DNA of 46,259 nucleotides from Pezizomycotina sp. ARF18 (GCA_002224055.1 AZLU01000288.1:1-46259); one strand, 5' to 3'; numbered from the stretch's first letter, positions 35,214 to 46,259 are shown. The notes: generated from the sequence alone by a model not told the origin. Translations and numbers: made by a program.

Positions 35214-36861
35214 TTATAAATTAGCCTTAGGCTTCTTCAGGAACAGCGACTGCGAGTTGCAGAACGCAATCAGGCCGGACTTGCCCAGCTCGACGCCGAC
35301 ACCGGAGTTCTTGTGGCCTCCGAAGGGGACTCCCGGGTTGATAGCCATGTGCTCGTTAACCCAGACGCTTCCGGCCTCGAGCTGCCTGGCGACCCTCTCC
35401 GCCCTAACCAAGTCGTTCGACCACACCGACGCGCCGAGACCTAAATCGGTCTTATTCGCCCTCGCGATCGCTTCCTCCTCCGTATCGAACGCCATAAGTG
35501 GCACGATCGGCCCGAACGGTTCCTCCTGCACGATCTTCGAATCTTCCTTCGGTTGATCGATTATGGTCGGCTGGATGAAGTAACCGCAGAGTCGACGAAC
35601 TGACCTCCCACGGCGACCTTCTGGTCCTGCTTCTTGATGTCGTCGAAGAAGGCACGGACGCGCTCGTACTGCATGCCGTTCTGGACGGGGCCCATGAACA
35701 CGCCCTCGGAGAAGCCGTCGCCGACCTTGAGATTCTTCGTGTGCGCGACCATTGCGTCGCGGAACTTGTCGTAGATGGAGCGGTGGACGAAGACGCGCTT
35801 GATGGCGAGGCAGATCTGACCGGAGTTGAGGAAGGCGAGGGAGGCAATGGCGGGAGCAACGGTAGCGATGTCGACGTCTTCAAAGATGATGGCGGGGTCG
35901 TTGCCGCCGCTGTAGATGAGGTTAGCGAGATCAAAGCCACTTTCTATAATCCACAAGAATTCATATAGGAAAAGGGTGAGCTGCTTACAGTTCCAGAGTA
36001 AGACGCTTCAGAGTCTTGCTGCAGCTCTCCATGACCTTCTTGCTGTAGCGCTGGCGCTGGAGCCGGTGAAGGAGACCTTGTCGATACCCGGGTGGGACGT
36101 GATCCAAGGACCAAGATTATCATCGCCGCTGACGGCCTGCAGAACACCCTTGGGGAAGAAGTCCTTTCCGAGTTCGACGAGCTTCAGGCCACAGTACGGT
36201 GTGAACGGCGAGGGCTTGATGATGATGACGTTACCGGTGAGAAGAGCGGGGGTGATCTTGGCGATGGCAAGGTTCAAGGGACTAAAAATCGTTCTCGTCA
36301 GCTATCAAAGCTCTGCAACAGCTTGAAATAAAAATAAAAAAAATACCCCTCTGAGAAAATGATAGATTTGACCGGAGTAATAACTTACAGTTCCACGGAA
36401 CAATACCCGCGCAAACACCAACAGGCGTATACCTAACAATAACCTTCCCCTCGTCCGTCTCCTGCACAACATCCTCGGGAAGGTCAATCGCGACCGTCGT
36501 CTTGATGTGGTCCGGTCCCATCGCGACCTCCCTCTGCGCGAGGAACAGCGGCTTCCCTTGCTCCTGCACGAGCATCTTGGTGAAGCCCTCAGCGTGCTTC
36601 TCGATGGCGTCGGCCCACTCGAGGAGCGCACGCTTGCGCTCCTCTAGCGGTGTATCGCGCCAGGCCGGGAATGCAGCCCTGGCAGCCGCGACGGCATCGT
36701 CGAGGTCCTTTTGCGTGGAAACGGGGACGGGAGGGAGGGATTGCTTGGTGGCGGGTTGATGCCCGTCCGCGTCGTCTCTGTTGTGCGGGACTCGCCGTTG
36801 ATGGTGTTAGTGAAGGTTTCGAAGTCGAGAGACTCGGCAGCGGAGGTTTCGAGGGAGACAT
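35214..36861 (-). CDS. Aldehyde dehydrogenase (NAD(P)+-dependent family), frameshifted
   Basis: Three exons (36861-36389, 36281-35989, 35909-35214) with GTAAGY donors, separated by introns of 107 and 79 nt. Motifs in order: FTNTINGESRTT, AVAAARAAFPAW, VRYTPVGVCAGIVPWN, AKITPALLTGNVIIIKPSPF, FTGS (NAD-binding region), LELGGNDPAII split by intron 2, and SGQICLAIKR with the catalytic Cys at 35810-35812. GVFMGPVQN, EEPFGPIVPL, SVWVNEHMAINPGVPFGGHK and NSGVGVELG complete it. About 480 residues, a normal length. It oxidises an aldehyde to the acid in the cytosol; the aldehyde is not predictable. The SGQ-C-AIKR form matches a fungal subgroup near AldA-type and betaine-aldehyde-type enzymes. At least five breaks are single-base losses (after the ATG, at INP-ATK, after the first intron, before KKVMES, and at VDSA-GYF). 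Confidence 0.95.
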
Positions 36862-36869
36862 GGTAGTCG

Positions 36870-39820
36870 TGAATATGGAGGATAAGCCGTAAAATTTGGT
36901 TCGTAAGAAGTAATGTATTCGTAAACAGATACAACAAGGAAGTCGGGTATAGCTGGAATACTGGGAAGAGAGTTGGATAAAAGGGATAGAGGAGGTGGAA
37001 GAAGAAGGATGAGAAGTAAGAAGGGTCGAGGGGGAATTGATGGTCTATTTAAAGTCGAGACCCTTGTAGTGTAAGGCCTTTTTCTGTTGAATGTTGGAAT
37101 AAATAAGGACTGTTACGTAAATTTTTTTTTTTTTTATATTCAGGATCTGGTAGTTATAAGAAGTAGCTCACGTTCGGCTAATGCTTATTCTTTCTTGCTA
37201 TTGGTTTGTCCTTCTTCGGTCTAAAATTCACTTTTTACCCCGCTATACGTATTACGGATTCAGAAAGCAAGAAGGGAGGAAGAGCAACATGCCCCACCCT
37301 CTAGTTCAACGTTCAATTTCACATTCACAGTCATATTCATTCTGTATGACACGGAGCTTCACTTGAGTAAAATTCGATCACGGTTGGTATTCTTGTTCGA
37401 CGTTGGATCGGATCACCATTGGGAAAAAGCTCTCACTTCGTGGCAAGTCGCCGTAAGTGCATTCGATCGAGTCGTTGTTCAATGACCATAACCTGTCATC
37501 TGCTTACTTCCTATACATCTTCCCTGGGGGTATGACATCCGGGGTACACCCAGCATTTCGTATGCACTCGAAGCATAGAAGGTCGCAGAATATTAGAGAC
37601 CGCATAACTCGGCATAGATTCGGAGGAGCAGCATTGCTTTTTCCTTCATTTACTTTTTTTTTTCTTTCTGGTTATTGCATGCCAATGCTCAATTGAATAG
37701 TGCCCATCGCGCTCATGCCTTCGACTTACCTTTTGGTTCGTCCGCTGCAGCTAGCCCCACTTCCGGTCTCTAAAACCTTTTTCACTGGTGGCAGAAACGG
37801 CTGACTGGTTCAATTGTCAAGTGCAAGCGACAGGTGCGTCCCAGTTGGTATATTAAAAAAAAACATGTATATCTCCCCGTGCTTTTGCGAAATTTCGCAT
37901 GATGTGTTGCAAAAAGATCCGTCAGCAACCTTTTGCGGATTTTATATCCATTATTTCCAGGTTTTTCTTTGGTGCGGGAGTTGTAAACTCCGCCAGAAAA
38001 ATAAGATGGGCTAAAATCGGTGATAACAGGACGCCAATTTCAAACCTCTTATTCAGCGTTTGGCCAAGCTTTGTTGAGTCATTCGAAGCTCTTCTCTTCG
38101 GAGAATGAAAGACACAGAGGCCATTGCCCTTTCTTCGAGGGCATATCTCTCTAGACCGGCGATAGCTTCATCGTGAGACTCGTATGAAGACGTTTCTTCT
38201 TTCTCTTGTCGAAGCTTCATGCGGAGTTTCTCGGGAGTGGGTTCGCGAGGGGTTGCTTGATTGACCGTTCTGGTCCAGGATCATATATGTTGTAAATTTT
38301 TAAGCCGAGCGTCGCAAAAGTTTAGCCGAAAATCCCTCGCTGCTTCTGGTGGATGCGGGTTAGCAAAGAGGCATCCGATTGGCTTAGTAGAATTCGAATA
38401 TAACGGATGCTGATCATTCTGGTTCCTTGTGGGTGAGAGAGATTATAGGACATGTTTAAAGAATTTGGAACGCTTGCCTCAAAAATACCTTAATATCGTT
38501 ATATTGAAATTTGTGTAACGTTCGCCTGTGCTGCGCCTGTGGTCAGCAAATTAATGTTAGTACTGTGCTCGCGATTCGCAAGCATGTTTGCTTGGATCGT
38601 TGCCTACACGAGTAGAGTTTGTGCGTATAAATCTTATTGCAGTCGTCAGCATGATATATCTGGAGTAGCTCGCAACTCGCGCAGCAAGTAGTCTTCCGTT
38701 CTGTTGTAAGGCAATTGGCCTTCCAATTTTGATAACCAAACTATCAGCCCCGTATATGCCGCTTACTGCAGAATGCAACGGCAGTGTGGGGTAGTATATT
38801 CCAAAAGAGCACCCCAAGCTTACAGAGTGGTCTAAAAGGTAATCCGCCCAAGGATCTTTGTGAAGCGGGGTTTAATCCTTCCGTCTCGCTGACATGGAGG
38901 GTTTATTTCTTGTGAAACCGAGAACTACTCGCTACAGTATGTAGAAACAAGATTTGATTTTACCGGAAAGTAGCACTCTGACAGTAAGCGAAGTGCAGTA
39001 TTGGCCAGTGGTTGGTGTCTTACCTAGGACAGGCTTTTATATTTGATCTTTGGAACTTCGTTCGTTGGATTAACTTTCGCTTTTCTTGTCTTGTCAAGCC
39101 TGAAAAATCAATAGTTGTATGGAAAAGGTCTTTGTCCTTCTCCGTTTCACCGTCAATTAGAAGACAAGGCTACCTATGAGTAGAACGGTATTATCGAGTA
39201 CTGACTATTTATCGTATATAACACTTTAATGACTGTAAACCCTATAAATCTCGAATGAACTTCCATTACCTTTCGGATTCGGGTTCCAGCCTCAATTCGT
39301 AAAGCTCAGTTCCGGGAATCGAGCCCGGCAGTGAAAAAAAAAAAAAAAAAAAAAAAAAAAACTGAAGTCGAATTTGGATTCCGAAGTATAACGGCGAACC
39401 TCATGGTCTTTAAATAGATAAGGGATGAAAAACGCATCTGGAAAACAATGGATTCCGTAAATAAAGCGTCGTAATGTAGTTCATTCGACCAGCACCTTCT
39501 AGTTGACCTAAAAACTTACAAGGAAAAGGTAAAACCAATGTCAGTCGCAATATCTCACATCGACGCACGGACTGCAATCGTGAAACGAGACCTTTCGGAG
39601 GTTTAGTAGGCACATCCGCTTCAATGTTCTCGGTAGCTGGTTAACGTTTACTATTGGCTATTAAGCGAGCTCGAGGCAACTTTCTGGGCTGATTTTCGCG
39701 AACGACGCTCCATGTCGGCGGTGCAACACCAAAAACCGCCTCGCGTCTGCATCCTGTCATATATATTCAAAGCCTCTCTTTAATAATGTTTCCTCTCTTT
39801 TTTCATTTCCACGCTCCGCA
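36870..39820. other. Gap with no recognised gene
   Basis: The first few hundred bases are the ALDH promoter and 5' UTR, with purine-rich GGAGGTGGAAGAAGAAGG-like sequence. Beyond 37.1 kb only short frames without motifs occur. An A28 run lies at 39334-39361. Confidence 0.55.
39334..39361. repeat. Poly(A) tract, 28 nt
   Basis: Uninterrupted run of 28 A, about 460 bp before the F-box-like gene. It is directly preceded by a small 5-bp stem, 7-nt loop hairpin at 39312-39328. Confidence 0.95.
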
Positions 39821-39822
39821 GT

Positions 39823-41653
39823 ATGACGCGTTCTTCTTTACCCCGTAAAGCTGCCTCAGGTCCGTCGGGACTAACATCGTGTCCTTACGATGTCCTGGAC
39901 CTGGTTTTGCGGTTTGCAAATGTGAGTGAAATTCAGAATATATCAAGGTCATTTTGATACCAAGCTAAAAATTTTTCGCCTTCATCAGCTTCCACCTCAG
40001 AAACTCAAGGAACTTCGCCTTACCTGTTCCACATTACGATCAGCGATAGATCCGTTATTATTCCATCGGTTCGGAGTGGATATTCACAACCTCGGCGATT
40101 TGTACTTGATAAATGATACCAAATCCTTGAACTCCAAACAAAAGCTTCCGAAAACGCATCGGACCCCAGCAACAAAAAATACAAACTTCAAAGTAAATCT
40201 AAAAAAAAGGGCTCGCAAAAGGAAGCATGGGCATACGTTCGACAGTTCGTGAGGGTACTCCATATTACGCACGACACGGCCAACGTTGCACTTGGTGGCC
40301 CGGGGCGCCACAATGCAGAAGTTCGAAACCTGATAAGAGGCGCTATCGAAGATTTTCTGGCAACTTTCGAGCACCTTTCGACAGTTAGCATTTTGCTTAC
40401 AGGGAAAGATTTATGGGGGAATTCCACGGCGGCTTGATAGAAAGTATATGCGACCATCGTCCGGATTTAAACGTTACGTGGACCTGAAATTTGCTCACAA
40501 GGAGTCTAACTTCTTGCCTTTTGACCCCTTCGAGCCTGACATCTTATGATTATCGGTAGCTTGGATAATTTGACCTCACTGTCCCTCACCAGGCAAGGGA
40601 GAATCAGACCTTGGGAGTCCGGGAAAAGGCATCTTCCCGAAGCATTCCTCGCTGCGTTCGCGGAATTGATCTCGAGGTCTCCAAATCTCCGGGCTTTGGA
40701 GATAGACTACAGGAGCTTCGAGCAGGATAGCGACACCGAACCATTCCGCGCGGGTCGAGGTAATTCTCTGGACCTTGATGTGCTGTTCGACCTGGTGGAT
40801 TCTTCGAAACCACCACCTCGACTACAGCGTCTTGTTGCCCGCTCCGTGTTTTTGCCCCGCAAAAAGAAACATGTTGAACGCTGGTTTAGTAATTTAACCG
40901 AGCTTAAACTCGACCACGACGAAAAAGTCGAGCGCAGCTCGGCTGACTTGCATCGCATACGAGAAGGATGGGAGGCATTAGTACAGTATGGACCTAAAAC
41001 AACGCCGGTGAAGATGAAGATGGAGATAAGCAGGGGCTCAATGCACTATCTGCAGAATATGAAGGGTCTTGGAGATACCCTGAAGTCGCTCACCTTGGCT
41101 GATCCTTGCTACTTGGAGTATTTCACGGCAACGGAGCATCAGCAACACCCGGACTTTTGGATGTGTCTTTTGCTGCTTTTGCCTCGCTCGAGGTGCTCAA
41201 GGTGAAAAACCAAACCCGCTCGCGGGCAGGGTGGTGGCCACTGGTTGAGGATAATTTACCGAGGTGCCCGTCCCTACGTCGTCTGGAAATTCACCCTCCC
41301 CTACACTTAGGCGAGGGGTTCGCTCACTGGGTTACATTAATTCTGAAGAGGTACGAAAACTTGAAGGCTCTTTCGATCATCCCCGGCAGCGATGGTTACT
41401 TTTGCGCCTCGTCTTTGTTGGGGAGTGGGGTGACGAGGGTCGTGTCCGACGGGCAAACTCGCAAAGATTAGGTCTCAGGGAGGGATTTCAGGTTCGGTTC
41501 CAACCTCCACTTGCATCGCAGTACGGTGAGGAAGAAGTCATCGAACTAGCGGTAGGCCGAACCGATACCCTGGAAACTTGGAAATACGTGCGGAAATATA
41601 AGGAATATCGCCAAGGATCCAAGTTCGTCTGCCACCAACGAACAATGAGGTAA
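39823..41653 (+). CDS. F-box-like / leucine-rich hypothetical protein, frameshifted
   Basis: The ATG at 39823 opens a 33-codon exon ending PYDVLDLVLRFAN. A 67-nt GT-AG intron (39922-39988) follows. Exon 2 continues in phase with LPPQKLKELRLTCSTLRSAI, the F-box-like pattern of an LP..VL helix followed by L..LRL.C. After a lysine-rich linker, later frames carry VRVLHITHDTANVAL, IEDFLATFEHLSTVSILL, LDNLTSLSLTR, SPNLRALEIDYRSF, LTELKLDHD, LKSLTLADPCYLEYF, SLEVLKVKN, PSLRRLEIHPPLHL and YENLKALSII. These are spaced leucine-rich beta-strand-like segments. F-box proteins recruit targets to SCF ubiquitin ligases; the target here is unknown. At least five one-base breaks occur. The end is the TAA at 41651-41653. 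Ascomycetes have many such proteins, often poorly conserved. Confidence 0.62.
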
Positions 41654-41659
41654 AACTCC

Positions 41660-44600
41660 AAGGACCTGTAATGCGTCGTCAGCCTTTTTCTGCGTCACAA
41701 GCCTCCTTCTGTGCCGTATATTAGGCCGGAAGGTGAAGAGTTCTTTCTTTTAAATTTGTTTTCCTATGCCGAGTCGTTGACGTAAATGGCTTTCATGTAT
41801 AGGGGACCTTTGCCTGATTCTGTCTTACCACCTTTTAAGTCGCCACATACTACACCGCAAGCACGGAAGTCCCAAGACGACGGAACCGTTTCTCTGCCAC
41901 AGTTTCTTGCTGCACTAGAGCGATTAAATTCCCTTTACTGCCGTGTGTATCGCCGGCGGCTGGTGTGTAAAGAGAGCAAAGGGTTACTGAAAAGGAAGAA
42001 GCCCAGCTCTGCCCGATGCGATGGGGAGCTGGTAAGCGATGTGTGATCCTAAACTCTGTCATAAAACCTGAATCTGATGAAGCTTGGGTGGGGGCCTTAA
42101 TGATAGTGTTGATGGTGGTTGGTGATGATGTTGATGATGTTGATGATGTTGATGATGTTGATGATGTTGATGATGTTGATGATGGTGATGATAGTGGTGA
42201 TAGTGGTGATAATAGCGGTGAATTAATAATTCAAATACTCAAGGAACAATAAATAAAATAATGACAACAGTATCGTGCGCCCTAAAAAAAATCCTCATTG
42301 CTTATCAAAATGATTAATGAACGTTCTTCATTTTGAGAGAAGACCAACTCCTCTTCCACTACAAACAGATTTCGTCGCGAGAGCTACATGACCGTCACAC
42401 TTGATGTCTAACTCACTCACATTCGAAATCGGTTCATCCTCGGGCTTACCTTCATGCGGTTGACATATCGCACGGAAAGCTTAAATTGGCGTTGGCGGAA
42501 GCAAGTCACGGCACCATATCATCCTCCACGCGATGACAGGAGTTTGCGAGGTGCAAATCTGGACCCTGCATCTGCAGATCATCAGTGAGTCTCCCTTGAA
42601 CACCCTTGAGGATGACATAAACCATCGACAGAGATCCCTCCTTTTTCAAGCATCCGTTCCATTTTTAGACCATCTAGAACTTTGGTCAAAACTATTGTTT
42701 AACCTCGACCATCACTCCTTACTGGCCAATGAAGCAGTATGCTGATCATGCTAGGGAGCTAAACTCCAATTCCGGTTTCGTAAAGAGACTTCGACGGATT
42801 TCCGGTGGAAACCCTAGACTGGATGTCTAGGCTCTCCAACTGAAATAGCGTCTGTTTTGCGCTCAGCTCCGAGTATTCGTGCGGTGGCTACCCCGCTCAA
42901 GGATTGGCCTTCGATTGCTTTCTGTTCTGGTCCAGGCTCCTTTTGGTGCTTTCATCCAATATGCATTGAGAAAGGGGGATTAACGGACCGAATAATACAC
43001 TCACGCCGGGCGTAGTAGTTACCTACGGATGAACTCGGGGGCTCTTTTTCAAGGAGCGTCGTATCGAGCACAAAGCTTATTGGGTACTGTCTATCTTGCA
43101 TTGCACCACCTCCTGATTATCTAGTGTGAAAGGCTGCTAACTTCAACCACATCGTTGGGGAAGCCCTCAATTCAGGCGATGTTGCCAGGAAACAAGTTCT
43201 CAACGCTGCCCGGCAAAGCTGAGGACTAGGCGCCTAGGCGCTGATTTATGTGCCAGCAACTTGCAGCAAGATGGCCCACTCATGATTGGAGTTGTTGCAG
43301 AAGATGGGTCACACGGGAGTTTCTGTTCGGCGAAAGCGCCTACCGACCAAATTTAGCTTACGCAGAACCCACTTGCCCTCAACCAAGCGAGAATAATAAT
43401 CAATCATGATAAAATGATAATACCACCCTTTTTATTCGCCCAAAAGTGGGACTTTGTTTCTTGGAAGTGCCATCGACTACTTTTGCCGTGGCTTTCTCGG
43501 TGTCGTTATTGGCTGACATTCGAGTACCGGTTAATTTTTGCGTAGTCGCCTGTTTTTCTGCTCAACCTGTCTCGGCATTAGGTCGAGCTCCCCGGATATC
43601 GAATGGGATGTTTGGCCGTTTCGATCAGGCGAAATGCGCCCAGCTAGCAACTACCGTCCGTTTTCAGACGCCACTGACGCTGCTTGTGTGGGTTAGGATG
43701 CTTAGACCCACCTATTACTCTATCAGTAATACTTATCTCACTCCACCCCACGCCCGCTATCGATAACTAAGCGGGACTGTATACAGTGATAAGGATCTTT
43801 AGTCTCTAGATCGCAATTATACGGAACTTAAAATCAAGGAAATGAACAGTCAATCAGGGTATGGCTCATGGCTCCACGATTATACCATCAGAATCACTTT
43901 CTACGCGCCATAGAAAAGCCATCTTGCGAGCTATGGCGTCTTGGCAAAGAAACGTACATTCAGATGCGTTGGAAGAGCACACCCTGAATGAGAAGATTCA
44001 GGTTTATCGAGAATATCACGAAGTATGCGCAGTTTAGACCTGTCTTCGGTGTTGCTTCCCCGAGCTCATATCCGTGCTCCGGAGCTGCCATCTATGATCG
44101 TGGCGAGATTTGGTTCTGGAGCTACCGCAATGCTGACAGAAAGACCAATCTCCGCAGCTTCCTGGCTTTTCGATACAGGAGCCGTATTATAGAGGAACCC
44201 CTAATATATATAGAACAAAGCCAAGAAGCTTCCAGGACTACATAGTCTTAGTGTGGGGACTGGAACGGGTTGGTTGATTTTGAATTTCCGCAAACGGACA
44301 TGTTGGGATGCGTCCATGGATGATGTGCCACCCGTCAACCTTTCGCTAGCTGGAGGCGAATTGGCAAAACCGAGCAAGCTACATGGAGATAGCCAAGTGG
44401 ATCCTCCGAGGTTGAGGATATTGAGGAAATCAAGAAAAAAGAAAAGAACATATGATTGTGCGCAACGTTACCGCCTAGCGAAAGCCATCACACTCGCTTC
44501 CAGATCAACTGATGCTTTCAAGATACTAACGGTTGAAATCCAGGCTGCTATCGATTGGTCGATCTTACCTATTTCCGTTTGCAGACCGGGAAGTTGAAAT

Positions 44601-44750
44601 TTGGCTTGGATCTGCTTAGCACACGATCGAGATGGAAGATCGTCAGGCCAGATACCAGGATAGGAAATAGCTCATCTGTCTGGCCGATTAGAGAGACCGC
44701 TACGTCGGGATCGACAGGCACATAAACCTATAAGATCGGAATTTGGAAGT
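41660..44750. other. Gap with a microsatellite, no recognised gene
   Basis: Short frames only. Plus-strand frames at 43446-43766, 43988-44245 and 44253-44597 follow each other in different registers and may be parts of one frameshifted gene. They contain no motif I recognise with confidence. Confidence 0.45.
42122..42215 (+). repeat. GATGATGTT / GATGGTGAT microsatellite
   Basis: A 9-bp unit, TTGATGATG, repeats about six times and then drifts into GGTGATGATAGT and GGTGATAGT units. In one plus-strand frame it encodes an Asp-Asp-Val run. Confidence 0.95.
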
Positions 44751-44756
44751 AGGGTT

Positions 44757-44797
44757 TCCCTCGCGAGGGACTTGGTACTTAAGGATCTAATGATCCT
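44757..44797. promoter_or_regulatory. Two palindromes upstream of the family 4 gene
   Basis: TCCCTCGCGAGGGA (44757-44770) is a perfect 14-bp palindrome. AGGATC-TAAT-GATCCT (44782-44797) is a 6-bp inverted repeat 11 bp further on. They lie about 105-150 bp before the ATG at 44904, a typical place for upstream activating sites bound by dimeric zinc-cluster or bZIP regulators. Binding is inference. Confidence 0.4.
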
Positions 44798-44903
44798 CCC
44801 CGATTCGATTTAATTTTTTTTTCCAGACCAGTTCAACCAGAACATTCATCCTCAACTCATACACCAAGAAGCATTTCTCTTTCACATCACATACATCCTC
44901 AAC

Positions 44904-45937
44904 ATGACTTTGGAGAAGCCCATCATCCCTCAAATCCACATCGTGGACATTGAGGCTGATACCGCCGAGCTCATCCTCGAAGAGTTCCCCTCCCGTCGAG
45001 AAGAAAAAGCGATGCCGCATCGGAGCTTGGAAAGCTACCTTCCTAGTCCTCGCTAGCATTATACTCACCAGCATTACGATGGTCATGGTGATCCCTCAGA
45101 CAAGACACGTTATCATCCACAATGAGGCCTCGGGCCAGTCGATACACTCTCTTGCCACGAGAGCTACCAAGAAGCAGGCATCGAGTCGAAGTACACATCG
45201 ACGACCAAGACGATCTACTACCGCTCTACATGTACCCCGGAGACCAAGCCATCAACTGGCTCCCCGCATCAACGCCGCGAAGAAGTACCCTAACTAGTAG
45301 ATCATTATGGTCGTCAACCCGAAAAACGGCCCCGGAGGCAAGACCGTCGACTCCAATCAAGCTCGGAGTCGCCCCTCGCCGCCCTAAAGCTCATCGGCTA
45401 CGTCCACCAGGCTACGGCCCCGCGCCTACAACGCCATCCAGAAGGACCTCAACATGTGGGCCACCTGGAAGAACTTGAACATGTACGGCGTCAAGATCCA
45501 GGGCGTCTTCTACGACGAGATGCCCGACGACGCTGAGAACAAACAGGCCCACGTTAAGTACGTCGGCAAGACCAACGCCATGGCACGCACCATCGCCAAT
45601 TTCACTTTATCATCCAGAACCCCGGAACTATTCCCGATCAGGCTTACTTTGGCCTTACGGGAGTCAAGGCTATGGACGTCACGATCATCCTCGAGGACAC
45701 GTACAACGTATACTAGCGATCCGTCGGCTTATAGCATCGGTGTCGATCCGAGCAAGCTTAGCATTGTTATTAACTTCCGTTCCGGCCTGACAACACCGCT
45801 GCTAGTTACACCAGTGCTGTCCAGCCCCATGCTTACCCAAGCAACCTTTTCTTGACCGATTCTTTTCTGAAGATTTCTACGAGAACTGGGGTGCCAATTG
45901 GGTTTCCTTCGTCGCTGGCATGGCATCAACCTCTTAA
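44904..45937 (+). CDS. Spherulation-specific family 4 protein with an N-terminal membrane anchor, frameshifted
   Basis: The ATG at 44904 follows a CA- and T-rich leader typical of fungal 5' UTRs. A polar N-terminus of about 45 residues (EADTAELILEEFPSR) and a basic KKKRCRIGAWK precede one hydrophobic helix, FLVLASIILTSITMVMVI (about 45030-45090). This suggests a type II membrane protein. The family domain follows in several frames: LPLYMYPGDQAINWLP, INAAKKYP, IMVVNPKNGPGGK, LIGYVHQATA and WKNLNMYGVKIQGVFYDEMP. It continues NPGTIPDQAYFGL, VTIILEDTY, and SNLFLTD, SEDFYENWGANWVSF to the TAA at 45935-45937. The family has a TIM-barrel-like, glycoside-hydrolase-like fold, with acidic residues in YDEMP plausibly catalytic. 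Its substrate is not predicted here. About eight one-base breaks occur, one of which is a T4 where T5 restores FSEDF. Confidence 0.87.
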
Positions 45938-46259
45938 AGATCTACTTTCTCAGGTTTTCATCATTTTTTTTTCTGTATTTAGCTGTATCATATTCCTTTT
46001 CGTCTTTGGGTTTTCTGTTCAGCGCGTTCTTGTTTCTTGCTTCCCTTGGTTTATCTGCCTGCTTTTCGATTTGAGTTCTTCACTGTCTTTTTCTCTTTCT
46101 TCTTTCTTGTCTTGCTTCCATATTATATCACATAGAAGCGGAAAGGTTTCGGTTGTTCACTTTTGGGGCGTTTTTTCTATTCACGATTCTTCTCTCATCC
46201 CATCATTTCTACTTCATACGTTTCACGATATTTTACAAGCATAGACGATCATACATGCG
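45938..46259. other. T-rich 3' flank of the family 4 gene
   Basis: Strongly pyrimidine-rich downstream sequence (TTTTTTTTCTG and TTTCTCTTTCTTC-like). It is probably the 3' UTR and flank. The open plus-strand frame here is a low-complexity by-product. Confidence 0.6.

Noticed and set aside
39312-39328. T-arm-like hairpin (5-bp stem, 7-nt loop) next to the A28 run, possible tRNA-derived SINE tail
   Set aside because: There is no room for a tRNA body on the minus strand, and on the plus strand no A box or cloverleaf precedes it. Geometry alone is weak evidence.
44160-44200. WLFDTGA-like peptide resembling a retrotransposon aspartic protease
   Set aside because: A single short match with no zinc knuckle, integrase or reverse transcriptase motif around it.
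1-46259. CRISPR arrays, rRNA genes and intact transposons
   Set aside because: No regularly spaced short repeats, no rRNA signatures and no transposase or polymerase domain were seen on either strand.

Overview
The window looks like nuclear DNA of a filamentous ascomycete (Pezizomycotina). Genes are sparse and carry short GT-AG introns of about 57-124 nt, some with a CTRAC/CTGAC-like branch site. The families found (HET domain, bZIP with DUF3425, fungal wax-synthase-like MBOAT, spherulation-specific family 4, omega-like GST) are typical of that group. I cannot place it more precisely. No rRNA, convincing complete tRNA, CRISPR array or intact transposase was seen.

Layout. 1-3.4 kb: no gene recognised. 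3.4-3.85 kb (-): unrecognised helical protein. 6.0-7.9 kb (-): HET-domain gene. 8.07-9.57 kb (-): nine-exon glutathione S-transferase. 11.8 kb: degenerate tRNA-Ser/Leu-like sequence. 12.4-14.1 kb: diverged tandem array with a unit of about 590 bp. 15.4-17.8 kb (-): bZIP-DUF3425 transcription factor. 20-22.5 kb (-): coding-like but unrecognised sequence. 22.6-24.0 kb: second repeat family. 24.1-25.8 kb (-): MBOAT/wax-synthase-like acyltransferase. 26-32.9 kb: gene-poor block with few homopolymers. 33.1-34.3 kb (-): fungal P-loop GTPase-like protein. 35.2-36.9 kb (-): aldehyde dehydrogenase. 39.8-41.7 kb (+): F-box-like protein. 44.9-45.9 kb (+): membrane-anchored spherulation-specific family 4 protein.

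The point that governs all the calls is that every recognisable gene is interrupted by frameshifts. Nearly all of those I resolved behave as loss of one base, often in a homopolymer, while splice sites, catalytic motifs and gene ends are preserved. Apparent small reading frames are therefore mostly fragments of larger genes. I merged them into gene spans and report these as CDS rather than pseudogenes. The most economical explanation is an unpolished long-read consensus; real decay of the whole region is the alternative.

The genes do not form an obvious pathway. A bZIP regulator, an MBOAT acyltransferase, a GST and an ALDH on one strand recall the accessory set of a secondary-metabolite locus, but no backbone synthase is visible and they are separated by long gaps. 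The HET protein (self/non-self cell death) and the GTPase-like protein belong to variable accessory families.
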